A DNA stretch of 14,189 nt from Chitinophagaceae bacterium UBA7600 (GCA_002478885.1 DLKC01000011.1:1-14189), one strand, 5' to 3'; counted from the first letter of the stretch, positions 1-7,422 are shown. Numbers and translations: made by a program. Notes: generated by a model from the sequence alone, not told the origin.

Positions 1-186
1 ATGAACTGTGTAAAAAACCAAATAAAACTCATATTTGCCGCAGGTCTTGCAGCGCTCTTTGCTTTGTAGGCCAGGCCTGTGTATTTGCGTCGCTTATGTT
101 CAATGGGTGCCTGCTATAGCCATGCTTAAAAAGGCCACCCGGCAGCGTTTGATCTTTGTGCGGCACATGCGCAAAAGAAAAACGGA
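1..186. other. spacer at window edge, no confident gene
   Basis: This is the downstream flank of the minus-strand gene that ends at 187. In frame 1 it reads as a 22-codon string (1-69) that looks like a signal peptide: a lysine-containing start followed by an Ala/Leu/Phe-rich core. It stops at TAG, so it is either the tail of a gene outside the window, a decayed gene start, or chance. The stretch 85-93 reads TTGCGTCGC, the centre of the two-box intergenic repeat described elsewhere, but the second box is missing. An 8-bp palindrome GCTATAGC lies at 113-120 and recurs in two other spacers. No convincing terminator was found. Confidence 0.4.
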
Positions 187-696
187 TCATCCATCTCCCG
201 TAAACCCGGGGTTTGGAGAAAATGCCCCGGTAACACGACCGGCTACATACGCCACCCGGTAAAAAGAACCTTCCCGCCGCCTGGCAGGAAAAGACGAATT
301 GAATTTTATTTTATGATTTGATCCTGAATTTATTACAGCGTTTTCTGCTGGATTAAGTTGAACATTTTCTGGCTTTAAGTAGTCCTGCAACCTGCTAACA
401 ATAGCCGCTGCAGGCTTTCCCTCCTTTAGCAGGCCATTGGCTATCCCGGTAAGTGTTTTGTACAACCCGTTTTTCTTTTGATCAGCCGGCAGCGCCCGGT
501 AAACAACAGCGGCAAGCTTGGCTGCCTGGCCGAACTGTTGGGCATAAAACATCGTTTTGGCAAATGCCGGGTCCTTCAACACCCGTTTGCGGGTAAGGGA
601 GCTCTTCAGCCTGACATAGTGCTGCCCGTCCATCTTGTAAAAACAGAGATTGTCAATCGTGCCCGTGATAAGAATATTGCCACTTTGCTTCGCCAT
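187..696 (-). CDS. hypothetical protein of a Bacteroidota-specific family (169 aa)
   Basis: This is a soluble, basic protein of about 169 residues with no signal peptide or membrane segment. The N-terminus (MAKQSGNILITGTIDNL, then FYKMDGQHYVRLKSSL and a DPAF motif near residue 45) resembles a widespread Bacteroidota family of unknown function whose members start with a Gly/Thr-rich 'GTI..LxFYK..GxxxxR' segment followed by 'DPAF'. That likeness is recalled, not searched. The middle (about 50-115) is predicted helical and Ala/Leu-rich; the C-terminus is Gly/Pro/Arg-rich and probably disordered. I chose ATG at 694-696 over the in-frame TTG at 700-702, because that TTG lies inside the predicted -7 element and would not be transcribed. 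The mRNA would then start at or within a few bases of the ATG. The gene stands alone. No function is assigned. Confidence 0.7.
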   Translation of the reverse strand: MAKQSGNILITGTIDNLCFYKMDGQHYVRLKSSLTRKRVLKDPAFAKTMFYAQQFGQAAKLAAVVYRALPADQKKNGLYKTLTGIANGLLKEGKPAAAIVSRLQDYLKPENVQLNPAENAVINSGSNHKIKFNSSFPARRREGSFYRVAYVAGRVTGAFSPNPGFTGDG

Positions 697-699
697 GAT

Positions 700-730
700 C
701 AAATCTACAAAGCCAAAAGCAGGAAAACAA
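700..730 (-). promoter_or_regulatory. promoter of the 187-696 gene
   Basis: Read on the minus strand, TTG (728-730) is followed after exactly 20 bp by TAGATTTG (700-707), a full match to the Bacteroidota -7 consensus TAnnTTTG. The predicted transcription start is about 3-4 bases downstream, near 696-697. That is on the ATG itself, so a leaderless or near-leaderless mRNA is implied. Confidence 0.65.
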
Positions 731-866
731 TGGTAGGACTACTAAAAAAAGAGGTGATTTTTCACCAAACCAGGGACAGCGGGGCAGTGCTAAAGCAATA
801 CCCTGGCAGTACATAAGGAATACTAAAGCGGTATTAAAAGCGCACCATAAGCGTAAATAAAAGCAA

Positions 867-900
867 AAACTCCCCGCAGGCTGAAAGCTGCGGGGAGTTT
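867..900 (-). terminator. rho-independent terminator of tRNA-Ser
   Basis: A perfect 13-bp inverted repeat (867-879 with 888-900; GC core CTCCCCGCAG) encloses an 8-nt loop. On the minus strand the stem is followed by a T-rich run (TTTTTGCTTTTATTT). It lies 7 bp beyond the tRNA 3' end, so it ends the tRNA transcript. Confidence 0.85.
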
Positions 901-906
901 ATCCGG

Positions 907-991
907 CGGAGAGTTAGGGATTCGAACCCCAGGACCTGTTACAGTCAACAGTTTTCAAGACTGCCGCAATCGACCGCTCTGCCAACTCTCC
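907..991 (-). tRNA. tRNA-Ser (anticodon UGA)
   Basis: This is an 85-nt cloverleaf on the minus strand. The acceptor arm GGAGAGT (985-991) pairs with ACTCTCC (908-914), with discriminator G at 907. The D-loop region reads GGCAGAGCGGTCGATTGCG, the anticodon loop CTTGAAAAC centres on TGA, and the T-arm reads GGGGTTCGAATCCC. The long variable arm between anticodon and T stems marks a class II tRNA, and with the UGA anticodon this gives serine, reading UCA and probably other UCN codons. CCA is not encoded (the bases after the discriminator are CCG), so it must be added after transcription. The gene is divergent from the ABC exporter, with about 75 bp between them that hold both promoters. Confidence 0.97.
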
Positions 992-1009
992 GGGGCAAAA
1001 ATACATTCT

Positions 1010-1041
1010 CAAACATATCTTCCAAAAAAATAAACGTCAAA
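1010..1041 (-). promoter_or_regulatory. promoter of tRNA-Ser
   Basis: On the minus strand TTTG (1038-1041) is followed after 20 bp by TATGTTTG (1010-1017), an exact TAnnTTTG. The predicted start is near 1004-1006, giving a leader of roughly 13 nt before the mature tRNA 5' end at 991. A second TAnnTTTG-like string lies at 996-1003 but would start transcription inside the tRNA, so the distal box is preferred. Confidence 0.65.
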
Positions 1042-1045
1042 CCGG

Positions 1046-1053
1046 TATTTTTG
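1046..1053 (+). promoter_or_regulatory. possible -7 element of the ABC exporter gene
   Basis: TATTTTTG matches TAnnTTTG exactly and would start transcription near 1056-1058, about 10 nt before the TTG start codon. No TTG is visible at the expected -33 distance, so this is a half-supported promoter. Confidence 0.35.
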
Positions 1054-1066
1054 AAAAAAAAATCTG

Positions 1067-2890
1067 TTGAAACACTTGTCAGCACTGAATAAATATTTTT
1101 GGAAGTACCGGGTGCGGTTTTTGGTGGGGATTCTTTTTGTGGTGGCTTCAAATTATTTTGGCGTGCTTGCCCCCGAAATAACCGGGTACGTGGTAAACGC
1201 GGTTCAGCAGCATTTGCCGGGGGCGAAGGCAACCGCCACCGCCGCCGGATCTTACAATTCGGTAGTGCGGTATTTTATCGGCTGGGTGGAAAAGATGGAT
1301 TTTGGTAAACTGGTGGTCCTGTGCAGTCTTACGATCCTCGTACTCGCGCTGCTCCGCGGGCTTTTTATGTTCATGATGCGGCAAACGCTCATTGTCATGA
1401 GCAGGCACATCGAATACGACATGAAAAATGCCGTATACGCACATTACCAGCAACTGGATGCCGGCTTTTTTAAGACGCACAGAACAGGGGACCTGATGAA
1501 CCGCATTGCAGAGGATGTGAGCAGGGTGCGCATGTACACAGGACCGGCGATCATGTATTTTGTTAACCTCGCCTCCCTGATCATCATGTGCCTGGTAAAC
1601 ATGTTCAGGAAAGATATTTCCCTCAGCCTGCTGGTACTCTCACCTTTGCCATTACTTGCTATAACAATCTATTTTGTAAATACCGCCATCCACCGCAAGA
1701 GCGAAAAGGTGCAGGCCTCCTTAAGCGATCTCACCACCAATGCCCAGGAATCATATTCCGGCATCAGGGTGATCAAATCTTTTGTACAGGAAAAAGCGAT
1801 GCTGGGTTTCTTTAAACAAAACAGTGAAGAATACCGGAAAAATGCCGTTGGCCTGGCCAAAGTGGAAGCGATCTATTTTCCAAGTATGACGCTGATGGTG
1901 GGATTAAGCACCCTGCTAACCATCTTTATCGGGGGCAATATGGCGCTTGCTGATCCCCAAAAGATCGGGCTTATCGTGGAATTTGTGATCTACATAAACA
2001 TGCTTTCTTTCCCCGTTACGGCAATAGGCTCCGTGGCAAGTATGATCCAGAGGGCCGCCGCTTCGCAAAAAAGGCTAAACGAATTCCTCGACACCCGGCC
2101 AACGGTGGTCAATGCGGCAACTGCGGTAAAAAACAACAATGTCAGCGGCGATATCGTATTTAAAAATGTGTCGTTCACCTATGAACACACCGGCATAAAA
2201 GCGTTGAATCATTTTGATCTTACCATTAAACGGGGAGAAAAAGTATTGATACTCGGGAAAACCGGCAGCGGTAAATCAACCGTTGCCCAGTTGCTCCTTC
2301 GTTTTTTTGATCCGCAGCAGGGAACGATCACAATTGGCCACACCGATATCAGGAACATAGACCTGGCTTCGCTGAGAAATAAAATAAGTTACGTGCCGCA
2401 GGATATTTTTCTTTTCAGCGATACGGTTGCCAATAATATCGCTTTTGGTTTAGACAAGCAACCGGGCAGGGACGACATCCAACAGGCTGCCACGAATGCC
2501 GCCATACATGGGGAAATACTCACACTGGAAAACGGTTACGATACAATGGTGGGGGAGAGGGGAGTAACACTAAGTGGCGGGCAAAAACAAAGGATCTCCA
2601 TTGCGAGGGCCCTGATAAAAGATCCCGAGGTAATGATCTTCGATGACTGCCTGAGTGCCGTGGATGCAAAAACGGAAAACCAGATCATCAATAACCTTTA
2701 CCATACACTCGGCAACAAAACCGCCATACTCATAACCCACCGCATCTTTACCGTGTTTAGCTTCGACCAGGTGATCATCATCGACGAAGGGGGCATTCTT
2801 GAAAAAGGTACGCATGAAGAATTGCTGGCGCTGAACGGCTATTATGCAGAATTGTACCAGTTGCAGACCAGCCAGGAAGTGGAAGAATAG
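1067..2890 (+). CDS. ABC exporter half-transporter (membrane domain fused to ATPase)
   Basis: This 607-residue inner-membrane protein has the type I exporter fold. The membrane domain spans about residues 15-335, with hydrophobic stretches near 17-36, 82-104, 161-178, 184-204, 273-290 and 300-325. The nucleotide-binding domain (about 361-595) has Walker A GKTGSGKS (397-404), Q-loop Q445, signature LSGGQ (502-506), Walker B VMIFDD (522-527), D-loop SAVD (530-533) and H-loop H558. The residue after the Walker B Asp is Asp527, not the usual catalytic Glu. The same is known for one subunit of YheI/YheH (BmrC/D)-type heterodimers, the nearest group by feel, with multidrug or lipid substrates. No partner gene is adjacent. 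The start is TTG: an in-frame stop at 1052-1054 and the conserved MKHLxALNKYFWKY-like opening leave no upstream ATG. Substrate unknown. Confidence 0.93.
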   Translation: MKHLSALNKYFWKYRVRFLVGILFVVASNYFGVLAPEITGYVVNAVQQHLPGAKATATAAGSYNSVVRYFIGWVEKMDFGKLVVLCSLTILVLALLRGLFMFMMRQTLIVMSRHIEYDMKNAVYAHYQQLDAGFFKTHRTGDLMNRIAEDVSRVRMYTGPAIMYFVNLASLIIMCLVNMFRKDISLSLLVLSPLPLLAITIYFVNTAIHRKSEKVQASLSDLTTNAQESYSGIRVIKSFVQEKAMLGFFKQNSEEYRKNAVGLAKVEAIYFPSMTLMVGLSTLLTIFIGGNMALADPQKIGLIVEFVIYINMLSFPVTAIGSVASMIQRAAASQKRLNEFLDTRPTVVNAATAVKNNNVSGDIVFKNVSFTYEHTGIKALNHFDLTIKRGEKVLILGKTGSGKSTVAQLLLRFFDPQQGTITIGHTDIRNIDLASLRNKISYVPQDIFLFSDTVANNIAFGLDKQPGRDDIQQAATNAAIHGEILTLENGYDTMVGERGVTLSGGQKQRISIARALIKDPEVMIFDDCLSAVDAKTENQIINNLYHTLGNKTAILITHRIFTVFSFDQVIIIDEGGILEKGTHEELLALNGYYAELYQLQTSQEVEE

Positions 2891-2902
2891 TAAAGCCTTG
2901 CT

Positions 2903-2921
2903 GCCGGGCAAATTGCCTGGC
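2903..2921 (+). terminator. hairpin after the ABC exporter, possible weak terminator
   Basis: GCCGGGC (2903-2909) pairs with GCCTGGC (2915-2921) with one G-T pair and a 5-nt loop AAATT, 12 bp after the stop codon. There is no T-run behind it, so it is more a 3'-end stabilising hairpin than a proven intrinsic terminator. Confidence 0.3.
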
Positions 2922-2925
2922 CCTG

Positions 2926-2973
2926 AAGTGTGCGACGCAAGGAACGCTGCCCCCTGGTACCGTTGCCCGGTAC
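2926..2973 (+). repeat. two-box intergenic repeat, copy A
   Basis: Box 1 contains AGTGTGCGACGCAAGGAAC (2926-2946 overall). After an 18-bp spacer comes box 2, GCCCGGTAC (2965-2973). In this copy box 2 also pairs with GTACCG at 2957-2962 to form a 6-bp hairpin. Two further copies lie at 6544-6590 and 9990-10037 with the same box order and a 17-18-bp spacer. Spacer bases are not conserved, but an A-rich stretch follows box 2 in all three. Confidence 0.6.
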
Positions 2974-3258
2974 AAACAAAATCATTGTATAAGCATTAAT
3001 ACAATTGCGCCGCATGGCAAACCGGAAGCCGCAAGGCGTAGTTTGAATGCTTTGCTATACAGGCTATTTTGCAGTTTTATCCGGAAGCCCGGCAAAAGCC
3101 AAAACGTCTAAAACCTTCTACCAGTGCGGATTTGCACATTTTAATCAAAAATTAAACCAGTGCGCATCTGTTCGCCCGTCTCCTGTAATCCTTTACAGCT
3201 GCGGGTTTCAGGGAAAAATGAATGCATAAATTTGCACGGCAAATAAAGCTGTTAAAAT
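2974..3258. other. gene-free spacer upstream of the PUR-like gene
   Basis: No credible ORF is visible: a 60-codon frame at 3047-3229 is rich in Ser/Cys/Lys and has no start context. It holds an imperfect 15-bp direct repeat, ACCAGTGCGGATTTG at 3120-3134 and ACCAGTGCGCATCTG at 3156-3170 (13 of 15 identical, 36 bp apart). The octamer ATTTGCAC occurs at 3130-3137 and again at 3230-3237. A -7-like TAAATTTG sits at 3227-3234. Such direct repeats could be operator half-sites, but nothing identifies a regulator. Confidence 0.4.
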
Positions 3259-3288
3259 TTTGGCAATTTAAAAACAGTATTATATTTG
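3259..3288 (+). promoter_or_regulatory. promoter of the PUR-like DUF3276 gene
   Basis: TTTG (3259-3262), 18 bp, then TATATTTG (3281-3288), an exact match to the -7 consensus. The predicted start near 3292-3295 gives a leader of about 30 nt before the GTG start codon. Confidence 0.6.
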
Positions 3289-3324
3289 CCAGCATAACGG
3301 ATTTAATAACCCAAACTAATTACA

Positions 3325-3756
3325 GTGGCGTACGAAAACAACGACAAGAAAATGGAAAGCGTTTACAGCAAACGTATAAGAGCTGGTAAAAGAAGAACTT
3401 ATTTTTTTGATGTAAGGGCAACACGCGGCAACGACTATTTTCTTACAATCACGGAGAGCAGGAAAAGGTTTAATGAAGATGGTTACGACAGGCACAAAAT
3501 ATTCCTGTACAAAGAAGACTTCAACAAATTCATTAAGGCGCTCGGTGAGGCAGTTGATTATGTAAAAACAGAGTTGATGCCCGACTTTGATTTCGACGCT
3601 TTCAACCACGAGTACAATGACAATGTGGAAGAAAATGCTGTGGTATCGCAACCGGCTGATATCGTGGCGGAAGAAGTGGTGATCGTTGCTGCTGCAGCCA
3701 CGGTGGATACGACTCCCCTGGACAATGGTGCTACCGAAGAAGTAGACAAATGGTAA
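3325..3756 (+). CDS. PUR-alpha-like nucleic-acid-binding protein (DUF3276)
   Basis: This 143-residue cytoplasmic protein belongs to the Bacteroidota DUF3276 family, a bacterial relative of the PUR domain that binds single-stranded DNA or RNA. The family core is at about residues 10-92: the basic strand SKRIRAGKRRTYFFDVRATR, then DYFLTITESRKRF and HKIFLYKEDFNKF, ending in VKTELMPDFDFD. After residue 95 the protein becomes an acidic, Ala/Val-rich tail, probably disordered, which is the variable part. The start is GTG at 3325-3327. It is favoured over the ATG ten codons in because the residues AYENNDKK match the family opening as I recall it. No Shine-Dalgarno is visible. The gene is monocistronic, with its own promoter and a strong terminator 25 bp after the stop. 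The role in the cell is not known; RNA or ssDNA binding is inferred from family. Confidence 0.92.
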   Translation: MAYENNDKKMESVYSKRIRAGKRRTYFFDVRATRGNDYFLTITESRKRFNEDGYDRHKIFLYKEDFNKFIKALGEAVDYVKTELMPDFDFDAFNHEYNDNVEENAVVSQPADIVAEEVVIVAAAATVDTTPLDNGATEEVDKW

Positions 3757-3781
3757 CTTATTGAACGAATTAATAAAAAAG

Positions 3782-3810
3782 AGACTGTCACACAAAGACA
3801 GTCTTTTTTT
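3782..3810 (+). terminator. rho-independent terminator of the DUF3276 gene
   Basis: AGACTGTC (3782-3789) and GACAGTCT (3797-3804) form an 8-bp stem with loop ACACAAA, followed directly by seven or more T. Confidence 0.9.
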
Positions 3811-3860
3811 GTGTGCAATGGTTTTGTACTTTTAATCCGGAAAATCACAAAATAAACGTT

Positions 3861-6506
3861 ATGAAAAATCAACTTAATCTGTTTTCCCTTGTTGCTGGCC
3901 TGTTTGTTTTTTCACCTTCGCTGAATGCGCAGCTTTATAAAGTGGAACTTGACGACAAAGTAAAAAGTGCAATGCTGATTGCTGAAGGAAAAGTGATTGA
4001 AAAGAAAAGCTTCTGGAATAACGAGCATACCATGATTTACACGGCTAATACAATTGAAGTATACAAGCTGTTTAAAGGAAACCTTGTTGAAAAAAGTATC
4101 GAGGTCATTACGGAAGGTGGCGGAGTCGGCAACCAGTATATTGAAACAAGCGACCTGTTAAACCTCGACCAGGGACAAACAGGCATATTCTTCTGCTACC
4201 AGCGTGCATCAAAACCCCTGTCACCATTCACACGAAAAGCATTATTTGACGTTTACGCCAGTGACCAGGGGTTCCTGCGTTACGACCTGGAGAATGACCT
4301 TGCCTATGCGCCATTTGCCAGTTACAACGGTATCGAAAAAAACCTGTACCAGTTAATACAGGCCAGGACCGGTGAATCGATAAAGACAGTCAACAGTGCA
4401 TTCAGGGCGTCGGCTCCGTCACCGTCAGGTACGGGAACGCTTGCCGCAACCATTTCATCTTTTTCGCCTGCGTCTGTAAATGCCGGCGCCATCAATGACC
4501 CTACGAACAATACACTCACAATAAACGGTACAGGCTTCGGTGCCGTGCCAACGGGGTCCTGCGCTGTTAAATTTAAAGACGGCAACAGCGCCAGCACTTT
4601 ACCCGATTATTCGGTAGCATACAATTCACCATACATTATTTCCTGGAGCGATACCAAAATCCAGGTCAAAGTGCCAACCAGGGCTGCCACTGGAAAAATA
4701 GCCGTTGTTAATAGTACCGGTTCATCAACCACCTCAGCTACGGTGTTGAACGTGCTGTACAGTGTGTTTTCTGTTGACTTTAACCTGGGTGGCGTGATAA
4801 CTCCGACCGAAGCAAGGCTCATGAATACCAACGGCAGCGGCGGATATTCGCTGCTTTATTGCACAAGTACCGCGGGTAACGGCGTTGACCTGAATGCCGC
4901 TCCTGAAAAGGAAACTTTTCAGCGCGCATTGGCTACCTGGAATGAAAGTGGTGGGGTAAACTTTGTTGAAGGAGGAACTACAACCACCCAAACAGTAAAC
5001 CCAAATGATGCCAGCAATATTATCATGTTCGACAACACAAACAAAGGTGCTACCTATGGCTCACCGCTGGCCGCAGGGGTGCTGGCCACTACTTATAGCG
5101 GTTTTTCTACCTGTGGTGCAGGTTTTGGCGGACAAAAAACAGGCTTCGACATGGTAATCAGGAACAACAAAGTCTCGCTGGGTAGCACAACCTTCACGGT
5201 AGGGCCCTGTTTCCCGGCAAACAATGATATTGACCTGGAAACGGTCATACTCCACGAACTCGGGCATGCGGTAAACCTGGCACATATCAACGATTCCTAT
5301 GAAGGAAGTTTTATTCCAAACCTCAACCCTTCAAAGCTCATGCACTATGCGGTCGTGAATTATGTAAACCGCAGGTCGCTGGATTACTCGGCATTTACAG
5401 GCGCTAAATATTGCACCAAAAAAGAGAACAACAATTATGGCAATTGTTTCGGCGGCTATACCAGTGAAATGACCCCCTTGTCTTTAAATGTAAGTGCCAA
5501 TGATGAATGCCCGGCCAGTTTCCCCACAACCGTAACGCTGAGCGGTACCATTGTAGCGTTTGACCTTGCGCATGCCACGAGCAACAAAAACGGTGATCCA
5601 CAATCCAACGACGTCAATTGCTCAGCCACAATTACCAATGTCACCAACAATGCTTATTACGCGATTAAAACAAATGCAGCCGACAACAATACACTTAAGA
5701 TAACCATATCAGAATACAACACTTCACCGGCTACGCAGATAAGCTGTGCCGGCCAGGGGGTAAGGCTCGCGCTGTATGAAGTGAGTGCGTGCCCTTCGGG
5801 TCAGGCATTTCCCGCACCGGTCAAATGCGCAACGTTTGCTGCAGACGGCCCGCTGGCAGACATTACCGGTCTTAAGGCAAACACTACTTACCTCTTATAT
5901 TTCGATGGTGTACGTAATACAAAAGCCAGCTTCAAAGCCACCTTTAACGGCACCGCTTTGCCAATTACCTTGTCAAAATTCTATGGCGAGTATATCAAGG
6001 GTATGAACAAACTGCATATCGATATCGAGCAGGCCGTAAACGTAAAATCTGTTACGGTGGAAAAGAGTGCTACAGCAAGCAATTTTAAAGCCATCGGTGA
6101 CCTTGCTTTCACTGCTTCAGATATTGTGGGCATGCATACCTTTAACGATGCGCAACCTTTTGCCGGCAACAATTATTACAGGCTGGCGATCAGGGACAAT
6201 GACGGCGCCATTCAATACTCCAACACAATACTGTTAAAGAATGATGCGGGCAGGCTGGCTTATATCTATCCAAACCCGGTAAAAGATCTGCTTAACATCA
6301 ATATCACCGCTACAGGTGCGGGCAGGTACACTTGTAATGTCTACGATATGTCGGGCAAACTGGTGAGCACGCGTATAATTGCGGTTGCTAACGGTTCGCA
6401 ATCGGTATCGCTGCCTTTCAGCAATGTAGGCAAAGGCGCGTATCTCGTGAAGATCACCGATGCAACCGGCGAGGTTATATTAAGACAAAAGTTGATCAAA
6501 CAATAA
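3861..6506 (+). CDS. secreted metzincin-like metallopeptidase with T9SS sorting domain
   Basis: An 881-residue exported protein. Residues 1-24 are a signal peptide ending in SLNAQ. Residues 25-190 are an N-terminal domain of unknown role. About 195-300 resembles an IPT/TIG Ig-like fold (SFSPASVNAG, NGTGFG). About 301-530 is the protease domain, with the zinc motif HELGHAVNLAH (465-475: His465, Glu466, His469, His475) and Met-turn KLMHYA (Met494). About 540-705 resembles a pre-peptidase C-terminal-like beta domain. Residues 800-881 (IYPNPVKDLLNI, then VYDMSGKLV, GAYLVKI and a basic end) are a type A T9SS sorting domain, so the product is expected at the cell surface or outside. The usual metzincin Gly between the second and third His is Asn472. 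The start is ATG 3861; the frame extends to a GTG at 3813 but that lies against the upstream terminator. Substrate unknown. Confidence 0.93.
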   Translation: MKNQLNLFSLVAGLFVFSPSLNAQLYKVELDDKVKSAMLIAEGKVIEKKSFWNNEHTMIYTANTIEVYKLFKGNLVEKSIEVITEGGGVGNQYIETSDLLNLDQGQTGIFFCYQRASKPLSPFTRKALFDVYASDQGFLRYDLENDLAYAPFASYNGIEKNLYQLIQARTGESIKTVNSAFRASAPSPSGTGTLAATISSFSPASVNAGAINDPTNNTLTINGTGFGAVPTGSCAVKFKDGNSASTLPDYSVAYNSPYIISWSDTKIQVKVPTRAATGKIAVVNSTGSSTTSATVLNVLYSVFSVDFNLGGVITPTEARLMNTNGSGGYSLLYCTSTAGNGVDLNAAPEKETFQRALATWNESGGVNFVEGGTTTTQTVNPNDASNIIMFDNTNKGATYGSPLAAGVLATTYSGFSTCGAGFGGQKTGFDMVIRNNKVSLGSTTFTVGPCFPANNDIDLETVILHELGHAVNLAHINDSYEGSFIPNLNPSKLMHYAVVNYVNRRSLDYSAFTGAKYCTKKENNNYGNCFGGYTSEMTPLSLNVSANDECPASFPTTVTLSGTIVAFDLAHATSNKNGDPQSNDVNCSATITNVTNNAYYAIKTNAADNNTLKITISEYNTSPATQISCAGQGVRLALYEVSACPSGQAFPAPVKCATFAADGPLADITGLKANTTYLLYFDGVRNTKASFKATFNGTALPITLSKFYGEYIKGMNKLHIDIEQAVNVKSVTVEKSATASNFKAIGDLAFTASDIVGMHTFNDAQPFAGNNYYRLAIRDNDGAIQYSNTILLKNDAGRLAYIYPNPVKDLLNINITATGAGRYTCNVYDMSGKLVSTRIIAVANGSQSVSLPFSNVGKGAYLVKITDATGEVILRQKLIKQ

Positions 6507-6511
6507 ATAAG

Positions 6512-6538
6512 AAAGGCTCTCAAACGGGAGCCTTTTTT
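6512..6538 (+). terminator. rho-independent terminator of the metallopeptidase gene
   Basis: AAAGGCTCTC (6512-6521) pairs with GGGAGCCTTT (6526-6535), with one G-T pair, loop AAAC and a T-run. It begins 6 bp after the stop codon. Confidence 0.88.
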
Positions 6539-6543
6539 ATTTT

Positions 6544-6590
6544 GGTCCCGGCTATAGCAAAAAGCCCGGCTTCCGTTGCGTCGCACACTT
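6544..6590 (-). repeat. two-box intergenic repeat, copy B
   Basis: On the minus strand, box 1 AAGTGTGCGACGCAACGGAA (6571-6590) is followed 17 bp after the aligned 21-nt box by box 2 GCCGGGACC (6544-6552). It lies just after the metallopeptidase terminator, in the opposite orientation to that gene. Its spacer contains the palindrome GCTATAGC (6551-6558), which also occurs at 113-120 and 7482-7489. Confidence 0.55.
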
Positions 6591-6711
6591 GTGCTGTATC
6601 GCGTCATGCGGCTGCTATGCAGTAATTCAATGATAGAACTAAATAGCTTTAGCGGTTATCAGGAAACATAAAACCATGGATCGTTATCTTTAGCATTACT
6701 TAACTCAATTC

Positions 6712-7416
6712 ATGTCAGGCTTGCTCAACATATTCAGCATAAACCAGGTTTTCATCATTATATTTTTCATTGCGTTATTGGTATGGATATCATTTCTATC
6801 TGACCGAAAGCCTAAAAGAAAGGTCTTGTTTTTTGGCGACTCGATTACACAACAGGGTGCAGGCCCAAACGGGTACATCTCCATCCTCGAAGGCATGCTG
6901 CAGGACGAATCAATAAAAACATTTTCGTTATCCGAATCAGGAATAGGTGGGAATACGGTTGATGATCTGTTGAGCCGGGTAGGTAAAGATGTATTAAGCG
7001 CAAAACCAGACCTGGTGATTGTTTACGCAGGTATCAACGATGCCTGGCGAAAACGGTTCACCGGTTCCCATACAGACGAAGCTTCGTTTGAAAAAACATA
7101 CCGGAAAATTGTTGATCGCTTATGTAAGAACGGCATCAGCGTGGCAGTTTGCACCTTGGGTGTGATCGGTGAAAAGAAAAACAATGCCAATGAACTCGAT
7201 CAGGTACTCGATGCATACAGTAATATCATCAGCAATATAGCCGCCGAATACAAAATAAGCCTTATTGACCTGCGGAGCATATTTAAAAAATATGAGGCCG
7301 AACACAATAAGGCCGACTATGATAAAGGCATTCTTACAACAGATGCTGTTCACCTGAATTTCGCCGGTAACGAACTGCTGGCGGGCATTATGCTCGACCT
7401 GCTAAAACAATTGTAA
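6712..7416 (+). CDS. SGNH/GDSL-family hydrolase with N-terminal membrane anchor
   Basis: A 234-residue protein. Residues 11-29 form one hydrophobic helix followed by DRKPKRK, so the protein is anchored in the inner membrane; which side the catalytic domain faces depends on topology I cannot settle. The hydrolase domain (about 37-232) shows the SGNH blocks: block I FFGDSIT with nucleophile Ser44, block II SGIGGNT with Gly79/Gly80, block III GIND with Asn109, and block V DAVHLN with Asp211 and His214. All four catalytic or oxyanion positions are intact. The family cleaves ester or acetyl groups from lipids, sugars or peptidoglycan; the substrate is not visible here. Length is normal for the family. 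The gene is apart from the upstream one, and a near-consensus TATCTTTA at 6685-6692 may be its -7 box. It ends convergently with the 7529-8161 gene. Confidence 0.9.
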   Translation: MSGLLNIFSINQVFIIIFFIALLVWISFLSDRKPKRKVLFFGDSITQQGAGPNGYISILEGMLQDESIKTFSLSESGIGGNTVDDLLSRVGKDVLSAKPDLVIVYAGINDAWRKRFTGSHTDEASFEKTYRKIVDRLCKNGISVAVCTLGVIGEKKNNANELDQVLDAYSNIISNIAAEYKISLIDLRSIFKKYEAEHNKADYDKGILTTDAVHLNFAGNELLAGIMLDLLKQL

Positions 7417-7422
7417 TATCCC

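Noticed and set aside
35..262. Plus-strand 75-codon frame
   Set aside because: It overlaps the 3' end of the minus-strand gene and is Cys/Arg-rich with no start context.
753..766. Small hairpin GGTGA-TTTT-TCACC with T-run on the minus strand
   Set aside because: Five base pairs only, and no gene ends there on the minus strand; tRNA-Ser already has a much stronger terminator at 867-900.
478..816. Plus-strand 112-codon frame
   Set aside because: It is antisense to the hypothetical gene at 187-696, crosses that gene's promoter, and has no recognisable protein features.
945..1232. Minus-strand 95-codon frame
   Set aside because: It overlaps the tRNA-Ser gene and the start of the ABC exporter; composition is that of a shadow frame.
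3047..3229. Plus-strand 60-codon frame in the spacer before DUF3276
   Set aside because: No promoter or ribosome site, odd composition, and it runs through the direct repeats.
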